From positions 8,022,179 to 8,086,178 of the forward strand of contig NC_088647.1 in assembly GCF_964019385.1 (NCBI RefSeq): a stretch of DNA of 64,000 bases. The letters are read 5' to 3'. Below, one piece after another: positions 49,301 through 56,877 of this stretch. This stretch comes from Sycon ciliatum (Eukaryota > Porifera > Calcarea > Leucosolenida > Sycettidae). The first letter of the stretch is position 1. Each line of letters starts with the position of its first letter. The notes under the pieces were generated by a model. The model saw only the letters and a list, made by a program, of their open reading frames with translations, did not search any database and was not told the origin of the DNA. The translations under genes and the position numbers were made by a program.

Positions 49301-52300
49301 CCCTTACCCTTACCCTAACCCTAACCCTAACCATCCCGGAAGCCGAACAACATGCCACTGTATGTAAGCAGGAGGTCGAACCATCCACCAATGGTACTGA
49401 GAAACCTCCCTAAGGCGATCGAGCGGAGAGTATCAGATATATCGGCCGATCAGCAGACATTCGGCGAGGCGGCGCCGTTATACCAGAACGCACTGAAATA
49501 AAGTGGATTCGCTTCAACGATTGAATACCAGGAGAAGGTGACACGTGCTACAGCAAGGAACAGAAAGAATCATAGGAGGAAAGTGTTCTGGTTCAACCCG
49601 CCTTTCAGCAAGAATGTTAGTAGGAATGTGGCGGCGACGTTCTTGCTATCGGTGAAGAAGCACTGAATTCCAAGCTGCAAACAGCAAAATAACATCAAAG
49701 TCAGCTACAGTTGCATGCACAACGTAACCGCAGTGATAACGGGCACAACAAGATGCTACGAGCCGAAGCGTATTGAAAGCCATGCAACTGCCGCGCTCAA
49801 TCGGAGTGCCCGCTGAACAGCCGGTGCAACGCCCAAGAAGTCAGTTATGAAGCGTACGTGGCGAGAGAAAACGAGCATAACCTTAGGTGTACATCGGATC
49901 TACTGAGCCACCATTCAAGAAGCGACACTACAAGCACAAATTGGACATGAACATCGAGTCGAGGAGGAGCAACACGGAGCTATCCACACATGTATGGCAG
50001 CTGAAAGAGAACAGGCAGTATACCATCAAGTGGAGGATTGCAGAGCAAGCTAAAGGGTATAGCAACGTCAGCAAACGGTGCAATCTCTGCGTAACAGAGA
50101 AATTCTGTATCATCATCGCCGACAGGAATACCCGCCTGAACAAGAGGGCGAGTTAACCTCCAGATGCCGCCATTCCAACAAGTTCCCGCTCAAAAGGGTA
50201 ACGTGATGAACGGCAAATACATGAGCCACGCCAGGCTGGGAGTGGCTGTTTTGCCCGTCGGGCCGCGATCGGGGAAGTGGTGATCGGGCCTGGGTTCCGC
50301 GGGGCGCAGGAGTGGTGAGCACTCTGCAAGGCTCCTGGCTCACGTGCTTGGCGGATGTTATATTCTGTCGCCGGTTTGTCGATGCCTTGGCGAGTGTGGT
50401 AGTCACCCCTTGCCTGGCGTGAGTGATTCCCACTACGCAAAATCCTCATCTCCATTTTTGTTACACCACCTTCGTCATGTGTCATAATGCAGCACACTGA
50501 ATCTGTACTGCTGTGTTGCCAGGTAATTGCACACTAGCATGTGGGCTACATGCATAGAATGGCACTATTCCTCTACACGATGCTCTACACTTTTAACCCA
50601 ATGGTATGTAACATCTTTTTTCTCATATATTTATAATCACGCTGATTTTTGCCACCTCCTTTTCCTTGCGCTATCGAAATATTGCACCTCCATCACCTCT
50701 GCCCTCTTTTCTGAAACCCCCCTCCGTATATATTCTAGTGAATGCTAGTCTTGGTCATATCATGCTGTCTGGTGAGTGTTTCACATGAAACCCCGAGTAA
50801 CGGCGAAAAAGGACTTGGTTGCGTCATTGCTGTGGGATCATTGCAACTGGAGATCAGGTAGGTACACGACTGGACCGAGCAAACTTGAAACGATCGCTGG
50901 TATGCAAGATACTGGGTTTGGGTGCACGAGTGTAAAGTGTACTGCAGACAGGTTACGTAATGAAGGTAGCGCGCCGCACACTGACCCATAAACAGAGACA
51001 TACTCTTGGTTGTGGATTCCTGGTACAGTGTAGATTCTAATATGTGTCCATCCTACTGATGAGAAGGCAGTGTTGTTTGTTGCTTTGAATCCCACTCCTC
51101 GCACTGGCGTGGAAGGCTTCATTCAACATCAATCTATACAACAGGCGGCCATGCAGTTAAAGCAACCGAAGAGAATCACCCAGCAGACACATCCCCACAC
51201 ACACCTGACCTAAGATGCTTGGAAGGAAAGAAACATCAGGTGCAACACTTGCACACACACATTGCGAGTTGGGGTTGGCAAGATAACCCGTTGTGAACTG
51301 CATGCTAGTTAGGTCACTGACAAGCATGCCCTGAAAAACATGCCGGCAACCTGGAGGCTTGAGTTCCCTGGACAATGGCGCTGAGTTCCCTTGATTTTGA
51401 CTGTTTTCCCTGGACACCGATTTTTTAGCGCATCCATCATAAGCAAATGTATTTTTGTACATGCAGGAGAAACATGAGGACGAACTATGGAGTCCAAAGC
51501 CAAGCTGCAAGTAGACTCAAGTAGACTCTTAGATGAGTTGTACTTGAGGACAGGCGCGCTTGCTCTGTGTCTACGATATTCAGAGATTGTATCGGAGACC
51601 TACACTCCGACCTCACGTCAGTAGAAGACATCGGTTACGACAATAGCAGTGACTACCTGGATGGAAGTGTAGCTATTCGCCGAAGTATGCAGTTCACAAT
51701 CCATGCAAGCCGACTCACTTCTCTCCACTGCAACCATGTCACAGATTCCCAGGTCTGAGGTGTAGGTGTCCAGTGCAGCCAGCACATGTGGTGTATTCTC
51801 CTGCAGCTACCCGGCACCTGGCATACATGTATGCACGCATTGAAACCAGTAACGTGTGTGGTACATCAGCCGACACGTCCATGAGTCCTCCTCCTCCGCT
51901 TCGCTGATTCTGCTGATTCCCATAATAAAGTTATTGTCTCCGAGCCGCTTATCCCTCCTCCAAGAGTGCATACGTGTTGCCTTCTCGGTCACCACCGCCG
52001 ACAATACAATCACCTCAGATCGTTATCACCCGCTGACCCTCACCAACTTACTGTATCTACATAGCTAGCCGCCACCCTACCGACCACCCTCCCTACCCAC
52101 CCACCCACTGTGATACCTACCGTCGCGGACATTGAAATCTGTTGAGACGTCAAGTGGCAACGAGGCGCTGCTGGCCTTGCACCTGCTCCGTTTTTACAGC
52201 CTGTGCACGTGAACTACAGAGTGCATGTACGCGCTGAAAGCAGTAAGGGTGCCGGGCCCCGGTCATCCCATCAGATTTCCATGTCCACAACGGTACTTGT

Positions 52301-53970
52301 GCATAGACATGTACATGTGCATAATTATAAATTAAAGACATGTAGAGGGGACGGTTTCAAATAGGACACCGGTTTGCAACGGACTCAATATTCACTTTCT
52401 CTCTTGGTATTTTGATTAGAAAACATATGTCACAGTGAGACTACTACTTGTTATACTCCGAGCCAAAATTTCATGGCTCTGCGATGACCAGAAGCGCCAT
52501 ATCAAGCAGGTGAGTTTTTGACGTGTTGCTTCGCACTGCGACTTGAGTTTTACGACTTTCGAAAAATCAACTTCTTGTCGCAGGTAAACAGCGGCTCGCC
52601 TCTCGCCAATAAAGCACCGCATACCAATCAAAACTAATGGAAGCACACACAAGGCTTATTGTTACTCTATACTGGCCGTCGTGGAGCGATAGCAATTACC
52701 TAATTTCAGACCCAGAGTGAATTTGACGTGCAATCTAAAACGTGTCCGGTTTGGAGCCACCTCTGATTTGAACTTTTTTGAAGCGAAAAATTGGGCAACT
52801 TGGAGGCAATGGGTCAACACAAAGGAGTGGCTCAGTTCGATCGACTCTGGCCCCAGAGCAAACTTCAACATTCCAGTTTCCTTCCACAAACATATTTCGA
52901 GTGAAAAATCAACGCTGATGATCGGTTTGGGTCTATACAAATTTGGCTGTCAAAACGTCCCGGTATCGAGCCGTCTCCTCTACATGCACCTGTCTACTAA
53001 TGTCTAGGTACATCCACCTACCTACCCATCCATTATTTTTATACTCTATTTTTACCATCCACTATTTGTATACCGTAATTTCACAAATTGTTGGTGTGCT
53101 TTTATTTTCTATGCTTTCGGTGCGTCTGTTTCATGCCTAAAATTTCAATACACCGAACAAACACTAACACATAATCAACTGCTTCTATGTACCTAATTTT
53201 CTGTTCACCTAACCTGGCCTTTTTGCCCTCATACCAAAAATATTGAGCACCGAAAATTTCTGAAATTAAGACTGTTCAAGGCTGTGCTTTTGTGATCAAT
53301 CTATATCTTATGACTTTTCGGATATTGACCAAAAAGGATTCATTTTACGTGCGGCTTTTTCCTAAATCCATATTAGGCCATCATTTTTGAAGTGGTTCTA
53401 GTCAGATTTTGAATGTGAATTTTTGCCTGAAAGTACTTCTAGCCCTTTTGATTACAATGAGCTCAAAATCTCAATTTCTCAAATTTGGCACTTGTCGCGT
53501 CTTGCATCCAACTTACGCTAACTATTGGATAATATTGACGTCTTTCCTCTTTATATAAAAGAGAAAGGACCAAGGAACTACAAGTTACGCTATACAGTCC
53601 ACTAACACCACTAGTTCCTTGGTCCTTTCTCTTTTTTATAAATTAATTCTTGGCTCTCCATCCGAGTCCATTCTTTCCTCATTGTTATAGTACCAGAACA
53701 GACGGAATCCTACCATTACTAGTCTGGACATCGTCTTCACTATGCGCTTCGGCCTCACTCCTTGGGATAAATAATAATATTGAAGTGTGAGTTTTCCTAT
53801 GGAGTATCGAAGGATTTAGTAGAGAGGTGCGTTAGGTGCATTATATGCAACCGCTGCACTGTCTGGTGGAGCCATGCACTGTTGAGAGGAGGAAGACCCT
53901 GGCCAAGTCAGAGCCCATGAGCGTATACGAGATTCTCGCTCTCATGCGCTCACACACGTACACACGCACG

Positions 53971-54069
<99 letters not shown>

Positions 54070-56153
54070 TCCTTTCTCGTCCATGCTGACAATATCAAAT
54101 CTCCACCACCGGTTTTCACTTGCAGAACGTATTAATATAATTATAGTAACTTTCTCCTGATACGCGGTCACCATATCAAGTAATGAAATTATTTTCTCTT
54201 GTGGTAACTGCGTGTAGTTTTGAATATGAATACTATTGTGCGTGCCTGTAGCAAAAACTCTTACAATCGTACACGCCTCCCAACCAAATACCGCTCGCTT
54301 ACTTTGTCAGCTTTAAAAGACTAACAAAATTGTGGGTTTCAAATACTGTAAAACCGGGAAATTTCGGTGGTGTGATATTTTCGGTATTTCCCAAACTGAT
54401 AAACGGTTCGGTAGCGCAAAACTTTCGGACCGTTTCGGTAAACCAGTTTTCCGTACTGCAGTCAGCATGCATGTACGTATATTTTTGGTGTGTTTTATTT
54501 TAGGTAAAAATTACCTTTACCGAAGTTTATTATCAACCAGCACACCACACCGTTGCGTTCTCCGGCCTAATAATCTGGACAAGGCCGAATGCTGCTGCTT
54601 ACCCCTCTTGACTATAATAATATATGTACCGAAGTTACCGAAAATAGAACTCCACCGAAATTTTCCAGTTTAACATGCCGGTATATATGCCAGGAGAGGG
54701 TGGGTCTTGTAGCACTGTATGAAAAACTGTGTGTGAATGTGGGGGCTGTATAGGAAATACACATCAGCAGGACACCACTCACCTGTGGACCGTGGATGCG
54801 AATCTCGCCATTCTCCCCAGCGCCGAGCAGCTTCCCCGACTCGATATCCACCACACGGACTTCTGTGTTAGGCACGGGCACGCCCACAGAGCCGTACTTT
54901 GTGGCATGCAGTGGTGACGCCATGCAGATTGGACTGAGCTCCGTCATGCCGTAGCCTTGGCGAACCACCGCACCATTGAGCCGCTGTGATGCTTGACGTG
55001 CGAGTTCTTCGCCCATGGGCGCTGCACCGCAGAATATGGACTTGACCGACGAAAGGTCGTAGTTGCTTACACGGCTGTCCTGGGCCATGAACAGTGTCAG
55101 TGGTGGCACGAAGTGTAGCTGACTGACCCGATGCTTTGCACAGCTCTGCAGGAACAGGTCCGGCTGAAACTTGGCCATGGTGACCACCTTGCCTCCGTGC
55201 AGAAGAGCGCTGCCGAGCGTCACCGTCAGACCGTAGATGTGAAAAAACGGCATAACGCCGACGGTGGCCTCCGGCCGATTGTCCCCATGGTATCCATGGT
55301 GATTGAATATGTCTCTGCCGGGGGTGTCCGTCTGCTGGCAAATGTTGGCGATCAGGTTGTGATGCGAGAGAGCGATGGGTTTCGGCGCACCCGTCGTTCC
55401 ACTGGAAAACGGCAATATAGCAGTGTCCCGCATACAGTCATGCACACGATCAGGCGAGCTGTATTTTTGGCCATCGTTCAAGAAGTCAGCAAGCGGAGTC
55501 GGCGGAGTGCTAGTGCAATGCGCAGATGGGCTCCCTTCAGGAGCTAAATCAGCCAAAACTACTTCAGCTCCATGCAGAGATGCCTTGCATAGTGCCTGGG
55601 ACACCGTCTCCAAACCGTCCTGAAATGTGACTATCAGCTTGGGCTGTGTTCGTTGTATCTGATAAGCTAACTCGTCCACGCCATACGCATGGTTACATGG
55701 CGAAACTCGCACGCCGGCGGACAGACACCCATACAGGCATACAGCGAACTCGGGACAGTTGTGCAAATAGAACAACGCAACGTCGCCGCGCTGTATGCCC
55801 CGGCCGACAAGGGAGCAGCGGAAAGCCTCGTGCATGTCACGCAGGTCACCGTACGTCAGCGCCACCCTGTCCAAACAGTCCACCAGTGCAATGTCGGACG
55901 ACCGAGCGTGGCGCTTTCCGCCGTCGAGCACATAGTGCGCTGCGGAAATGCTTCCTGACGGGATGTCAACGTCCGGAAATGGACTCCGAACAGTGCGCTG
56001 GTCGTCGGCGAGTGACAGCTTGAAAGAGCGTCGAGGCTCGTAATTCGGACGAAGAGCGGCAGAGGCGCTTGCATTTCGGACGCAGGCTCCGTCAGCTTGC
56101 ACAAGCCACGGTAGCCTGAAGCAGGAGCGGTGCAGAAACATACCAGGGTACAT
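33828..56153 (-). CDS. ANL-superfamily acyl-CoA / 4-coumarate-CoA ligase-like enzyme, complete
   Basis: Three minus-strand exons join in phase: 54783-56153, 46356-46503 and 33828-34153 (1845 nt, 614 aa). The enzyme adenylates a carboxylic acid with ATP and transfers it to CoA; the substrate cannot be told from sequence. Motifs: P-loop FSSGTTGAPK (about 249-258), MPFFHIYGL (301-309), GYGMTE (400-405), GEIRIHGPQ|VMQGY across the exon 1/2 join, TGDIGHYDEDGY (481-492), IVDRLKE (495-501) and PKTLSGKILRREL with the adenylation lysine at about K591. All core motifs are intact. The N-terminus (MYPGMFLHRSCFRLPW) could be a mitochondrial presequence. The C-terminus VRI is not a classical peroxisomal SKL-type signal. 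Intron 1 (8.3 kb) and intron 2 (12.2 kb) are full of mobile elements. The 3' end faces that of MOGS, 504 bp away. The alternative is a luciferase-like or medium-chain acyl-CoA synthetase. Confidence 0.92.
34156..34390. repeat. GA/GCGAGA microsatellite forming the acceptor tract of ligase exon 3
   Basis: Read on the minus strand this is about 235 bp of CT-rich repeat ending CTCTTTCTCAG directly at the start of exon 3 (34153). It therefore supplies a giant polypyrimidine tract. Confidence 0.9.
35276..35475 (+). pseudogene. LINE 3'-end fragment (C-terminus of a reverse transcriptase ORF)
   Basis: A 65-residue open frame reads IKRPHGRSHKRWVDNIKEHL, then LNLATNKQLWLTIIDRC. This has the K-R-P-x-G-R-xx-K-R-W-x-D-N ... 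A-x-x-xx-W pattern found at the C-terminus of many LINE endonuclease-reverse transcriptase proteins. Nothing of the RT domain is seen upstream, so this is a 5'-truncated copy in ligase intron 2. Confidence 0.6.
35757..35985. mobile_element. MITE with roughly 55-bp TIRs
   Basis: It begins CAGGGCCCTACGCTATGCTT and ends AAGCATAGCGTAGGGCCCTG; the complementarity runs on through TTTTGCCTA and GCATGTTATT for about 55 bp. The centre includes a smaller GGCTACAATGGCC motif. Superfamily unclear; no clear target duplication. Confidence 0.8.
36249..36350 (+). repeat. 56-bp tandem duplication
   Basis: GGGACAGGTACGGGATAGCG plus CCAGGCATGCCG occurs at about 36259 and again at about 36315, a period of 56 bp. 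The two copies differ at a few positions. Confidence 0.75.
37126..37225 (+). pseudogene. C2H2 zinc-finger coding sequence, left half (disrupted)
   Basis: The frame DDCTCFHNGCNAKSQ...DLKRRDSHPD resembles a C2H2 finger (C-x4-C, with Arg where the first His is expected) and ends HHC, where the Cys codon TGT overlaps the TA target of the TIR element starting at 37226. The right half resumes at 44741. It lies in ligase intron 2, opposite strand. The upstream start is not identified, so it may be an exon or a retrocopy. Confidence 0.6.
37626..37667. repeat. 42-bp hairpin (CCAGGGAGTCGT)
   Basis: CCAGGGAGTCGT at 37626-37637 and ACGACTCCCTGG at 37656-37667 pair perfectly around an AT-rich loop. A close relative occurs at 22873-22912 (CAGGGAGTCAT ... 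ACGACTCCCTG). Confidence 0.7.
38022..38703 (+). repeat. Gypsy 5' LTR
   Basis: 682 bp, from TGTAGTATTGG to GATATCACA. It is identical to the 3' LTR (43796-44477) except for three substitutions I could find, near GATCTTACTGCC, GCTATTCCGTAC and GTGTCGTAGC. A CTATAAATTG motif (about 38509-38518) is a possible TATA element. Confidence 0.95.
38705..38719 (+). promoter_or_regulatory. Primer-binding site, tRNA-Leu type
   Basis: TGGTGGCAGCGGTGG lies one base after the 5' LTR. It is complementary to the 3' end of a metazoan tRNA-Leu ending ...CCACCGCTGCCACCA. Confidence 0.8.
38850..39749 (+). CDS. gag: Gypsy Gag (capsid/nucleocapsid)
   Basis: A 299-residue frame. An Ala/Pro-rich N-terminus is followed by a capsid-like segment with a retrotransposon-gag signature (YYQSLP about residues 74-79, LIQALQDRF about 91-99, LGSFCENVRHSARLAYP about 122-138) and one CCHC zinc knuckle CWNCGRDGHLARDC near residues 265-280. 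It assembles the particle and packages element RNA. The stop is 39747-39749, within the pol frame, which lies -1 relative to gag. An internal GTTAAAC precedes the stop by about 19 nt. Confidence 0.9.
   Translation: MAQPAPAGAAAAAPAAVPRVPPHAIMPNKFAGSLSDSWPTWLNHFQQVATINAWTPAEQSQFMAISLNDEAQLYYQSLPQATRQGPVAALIQALQDRFAPAQRVDLHRANFKGSHQSKEQPLGSFCENVRHSARLAYPAMQPADLDVLAKDQFVQGLDSRAMRIRVRELNPATLDDALRAAMQHQAIQRAETAPEERPPTLPACSAQPSSIRDALADQVKALAETVAALQSVQTELARRSTRDTGYHRRDEPSPRRMPPSPRPSTSCWNCGRDGHLARDCRSAPQRQASQPLNWRQLRR
39647..43663 (+). CDS. pol: Gypsy Pol (protease, reverse transcriptase, RNase H, integrase)
   Basis: An open frame of 1338 codons in the -1 frame relative to gag. If expressed by frameshift at 39722-39728, the Pol part starts at about 39728. 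Landmarks: protease LIDTGS (DTG about residues 149-151), RT palm LDLASGYWQV and YLDD, RNase H LDTDASDY, integrase zinc binding H-x-H...CPVCQ, catalytic Asp in MDIMGP and TDQGPQF, catalytic Glu in MIERFNRTLE, and a GPF/Y module YWSGPFVVRKV. No chromodomain is seen. There is no stop or frameshift, so it may be active. Odd: a strongly hydrophobic stretch at frame residues about 53-90 lies between the gag overlap and the protease. Confidence 0.95.
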   Translation: MLELRARRSFGPGLPLCSSTPGFPAVKLAPAATVSPRSPAVFSFWAPVSDRCDFVYILDFVAIALFALGCIHFCILFPWLLCCPPVLWCVYRSNPQAFRLPFSTLVSEISGLCSLPTVQPPVHVTSVNAASSFSVPASAEDVSAVALIDTGSAVSMVSMQLYSRLPDHLSLSKSSLPRLQSVNGSPVSVLGKLSVSVTVGGRAFRHDVLVADIQPELVLGLDFLDLHACILDTSNRRLTFEPVPASNNACRLDNNTPPPFPANCRVRLTESICIQPFSQVILPVACDAPLPTGDFLLEPRPDLHEVFDISATYSVVSGPLAEPVPLRAASTHQASVTLKKGTWVATVSPCSVDPESSAPADALPVHATHSSVDSVASLFDLAHLGDSERSAVSLLLEEFSCCISTDSGDVGRTGVVQHNIDTGTARPIRQAPRRLPVHQQTEVRDHVDRLLDDGIITPSSSPWAAPIVIVRKPDNSIRLCVDYRKLNGVTCKDAFPMPRVDDAIDHMNGARFFSTLDLASGYWQVELENSSKAKAAFATPFGLYEWNVMPFGLCNAPATFQRLMTTVLQGLIPDVCLDYLDDIIVHAQSFNTQLTRLRSVFERLKSAGLKVRPSKCRLFQPSVVYLGHTFSAEGVAPNRQKTAAVREWPTPDSSTKVRQFLGFVSYYRRFIQNFSAVAKPLLRLTHKNVPFVWSSEAQSSFDRLKSCLLSAPVLGYPDSSRAFILDTDASDYAIGAVLSQADDQGREVVIAYGSATLSKSRKNYTATNRECFAVVHFCESFRHYLLGSKFTLRTDHAALVWLASFKSPDGMLARWIERLSIFDYHIVHRPGTKHANADALSRLPAVCVSVVTAQECAAGAAPDMLSLQSADRDISAVLNWLSTTTPLRGDPALQTASPSLLKLWQQIDRLVIKDGLLVRRYDTTAEPIHQLIVPSAIRQDILTALHTDAIAAHLGITKTADKARQRYYWPGMTSDIEVFIRACPVCQARQGPVPKPAAPLRSQQSSFPLQRVAMDIMGPLPATARQNRYILVIGDYFTKWVEAFAMPDMLASTVARYFVDGFVCRYGVPLALHTDQGPQFESRLMQTVCKLLDITKTRTTAYHPQSDGMIERFNRTLEKMLSACVTDHQEWDLHLQRTMFAYRSCVHASTQHTPSRLMFGRELVLPLDIMYGSPPRPHPDYPLYVQQLEASLKTAFANARQLNALALRRQKKGYDGTVHTKPRLQVGAEVSVFSPVVPKGKSPKLHSYWSGPFVVRKVLDSVTATIEDASKGQRLTVHVNRLKPYIRPPEVPVAPAQYTAQINPTCDDDLPVPLAGPPPRYNLRPRNALQRPHRYRQP
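39722..39728 (+). promoter_or_regulatory. Candidate -1 ribosomal frameshift heptamer GTTAAAC
   Basis: The heptamer sits in gag register as G TTA AAC, matching X XXY YYZ spacing. GUUAAAC is a known functional variant slippery site in arteriviruses. A -1 shift here leads directly into the pol frame (next codon CTG at 39728) before the gag stop at 39747. I did not establish a downstream pseudoknot. Confidence 0.55.
43796..44477 (+). repeat. Gypsy 3' LTR
   Basis: 682 bp, same length and ends as the 5' LTR, followed by the GTAG target duplicate at 44478-44481. Confidence 0.95.
44739..45143 (+). pseudogene. C2H2 zinc-finger coding sequence, right half (disrupted)
   Basis: After the TIR element and its TA duplicate, the frame continues TCPLNFKRKDQLKRHGRTH, a linker TGERPHA, then a complete finger CDICNSAFARTDDLNRHKKTH, and stops at 44902-44904. 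Joined over the element by the duplicated TA, the first Cys of the first finger is supplied from 37222-37224, giving a canonical C-x2-C-x12-H-x3-H. A second frame from 44901 to 45143 (KPYGAAAPSYSAM ... PPTPKQVEDYM) has protein-like composition and may be the C-terminal part after a frameshift or a splice at AGCAGA|GTATGA. Confidence 0.6.
45868..46122 (+). pseudogene. LINE endonuclease N-terminus fragment (CR1/L2-like)
   Basis: The frame contains LKLLVTNACSLRNKLDDLR, then DIEVAII. This is the first strand-helix of the AP-like endonuclease of CR1/L2-type LINEs (usual form NARSLRNK...). Homology ends abruptly near 46120 and there is no downstream RT. It lies 235 bp from ligase exon 2. Confidence 0.6.
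46674..46955. mobile_element. CAAGAGTACATAACC-family TIR element, copy 4
   Basis: Ends are CAAGAGTACATAACCCCCAA and GGGGGTTATGTACTCTTG, with inner inverted repeats GACGGCAGAACTTCACATCA and its complement. The flanks are GTATTGG at 46667-46673 and 46956-46962, a third independent 7-bp target duplication. Its right end is amplified in the tandem array that follows. Confidence 0.85.
46899..47220 (+). repeat. 109-bp tandem repeat made of TIR-element end plus flank, three copies
   Basis: Units begin AGCACAGCATAGAGG at 46899, 47008 and 47117. Each carries the element right end, the GTATTGG duplicate and TTATAGCGTGGGTGTTTG flank plus ACAACTTTCTTTTTTAA. The copies are nearly identical (one visible substitution, AGGTTGTG to AGGGTGTG in the third). 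Confidence 0.9.
47361..47549. mobile_element. TACAGTCAACTTCGC-family MITE, third copy
   Basis: The left end CAGTCAACTTCGCG and right end AAGTTGACTGTA match 8326-8529. The interior contains TAACGACAATTCGCGAATA and GATGCCCCGCCGA as in the other copies. Confidence 0.65.
48193..48850. mobile_element. Harbinger-like TIR element with a short ORF and a G-rich tract
   Basis: TIRs of about 48 bp start GGGGTCGTCCGCGATTATCG and end with the complement CGATAATTGCGGACGACCCC. TTA flanks both sides, which would fit the TWA targets of PIF/Harbinger. Inside, ATG at 48590 opens a 38-residue frame MSRQATLFGKAVKKQPFFK... ending at 48706, perhaps the residue of a transposon protein. A run GGG(TGGG)n at about 48762-48794 could form a G-quadruplex. 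Confidence 0.7.
49295..49332 (+). repeat. Interstitial telomere-type repeat array
   Basis: Three CCCTTA units (TAAGGG on the other strand) are followed by three CCCTAA units (TTAGGG) and CC. The array directly abuts coding sequence of a 5'-truncated Penelope-like element. Confidence 0.9.
49331..50206 (+). pseudogene. Penelope-like retroelement, 5'-truncated and decayed (RT thumb + GIY-YIG endonuclease)
   Basis: Translation with frame changes gives the Penelope C-terminal signature in order: RKPNNMPLYVSRRSNHPP, NLPKAIERRVSDIS, EAAPLYQNALK, VFWFNPPFSKNV, VSYSCMHN, the Cys cluster CNC...CPLNSRC (about 49780-49850), then VYIGSTEPPFKKRHYKH, TELSTHVWQLK, CNLCVTEK and LNKR, ending with SRCRHSNKFPLKRVT near 50206. 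In-frame stops at 49499-49501 (TAA) and 49664-49666 (TGA) and several frameshifts, one near 50148, show that it is dead. The RT palm and fingers are missing; homology starts immediately after the telomere repeats. Confidence 0.85.
50207..53553. other. Ligase intron 1, no gene seen
   Basis: Several frames of 60-117 codons exist but none shows a recognisable motif or sensible splice pattern. I see no complete mobile element here, though parts of it may be old repeats. Confidence 0.4.
53554..53640. repeat. Foldback hairpin, copy B
   Basis: TATAAAAGAGAAAGGACCAA plus GGAACTA (53554-53580) pairs with TAGTTCCTTGGTCCTTTCTC plus TTTTTTATA (53612-53640). The right flank TTGGCTCTCCATCCGAGT matches that of the hairpin at 32024-32123. 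Confidence 0.8.
53957..54070 (+). repeat. Compound (CA)n-(CT)n-(CA)n microsatellite
   Basis: CA repeats, then CT repeats, then CA repeats again, in ligase intron 1. Confidence 0.95.
54349..54672. mobile_element. MITE with AAACCGGGAAATTTCGGTGG ends
   Basis: The left terminus TAAAACCGGGAAATTTCGGT and right terminus ACCGAAATTTTCCAGTTTA are imperfect inverted repeats of about 21 bp. The interior carries TTCGGTA-type motifs in both orientations. It ends 111 bp from ligase exon 1. Confidence 0.6.
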
Positions 56154-56877
56154 GCCACCATGAACAACAGAGCGCCACTCTCCCTGGTCGTCTGGCAGGG
56201 TTAGGCTGTTGTGTGGCTCACCTTATTTCTTGGGATGTGTGCGGAGTACCACCAGAGCTCGTTTGAGCTAGGCCAAGGACCGCTTGTTAGCCGTGGAGCT
56301 TGGCATGTAAAAAGATTATGCACGTCAACAAGTGAACGGCTCGGAGTCACGCGCGTGGGCTAGAGCACTTGATGAAGTGTTTTTGTAGAGCTCTGGCTGG
56401 TTTCGTCACCGACAGTCTGGTGCCTGCTTCCAAGTCAACACCCAACCGTTACTTGTTGGCGTTGCTCGGGGCTGCTTGAGTGGCCGAGGACTGGTGCATT
56501 CGTGGGGTCGGAGACCGCTGCAACGAAGAGGAAGGGCAAGAACATCCTCCTCGACTTTCTGCCATCTTGCGCCGAGTTCCTGGTGAAAACGAGAGGGCTA
56601 GTCTTCCTCGAGGCAACTGCACTGAGGCGTTGAAGGCGCAGCACAACTGCGAGTAGATCTACGAGTAAATCTACTGTATCTACTCGTGATAGTGTTGATA
56701 CAGTCTGTGATTCGTGTAGATCTACGTGGTGATCTTGAAAGAGAGGCGGGACAAGGGTGCCATATTGACACCTTGAAAAGTTAGTTACATGACCCAGGCT
56801 GCAGCATGCAGGGCCTTTTTTGAAGGTGTCGATTGAACCGCTCACGTACTAATAAGCCGGAAGTGAGAATACACGTC
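56154..56877. promoter_or_regulatory. Divergent intergenic interval (ligase / small mitochondrial-like ORF)
   Basis: About 0.7 kb separates the ligase start on the minus strand from the plus-strand ATG at 56878, so a bidirectional promoter is likely. A near-palindromic stretch GTAGATCTACGAGTAAATCT lies at about 56653-56672, with a related GTAGATCTACG at about 56717. No TATA box is clear. Confidence 0.4.

Noticed and set aside
50776-50991. Short frame in ligase intron 1
   Set aside because: No motif, no sequence support and no consistent splice phase.
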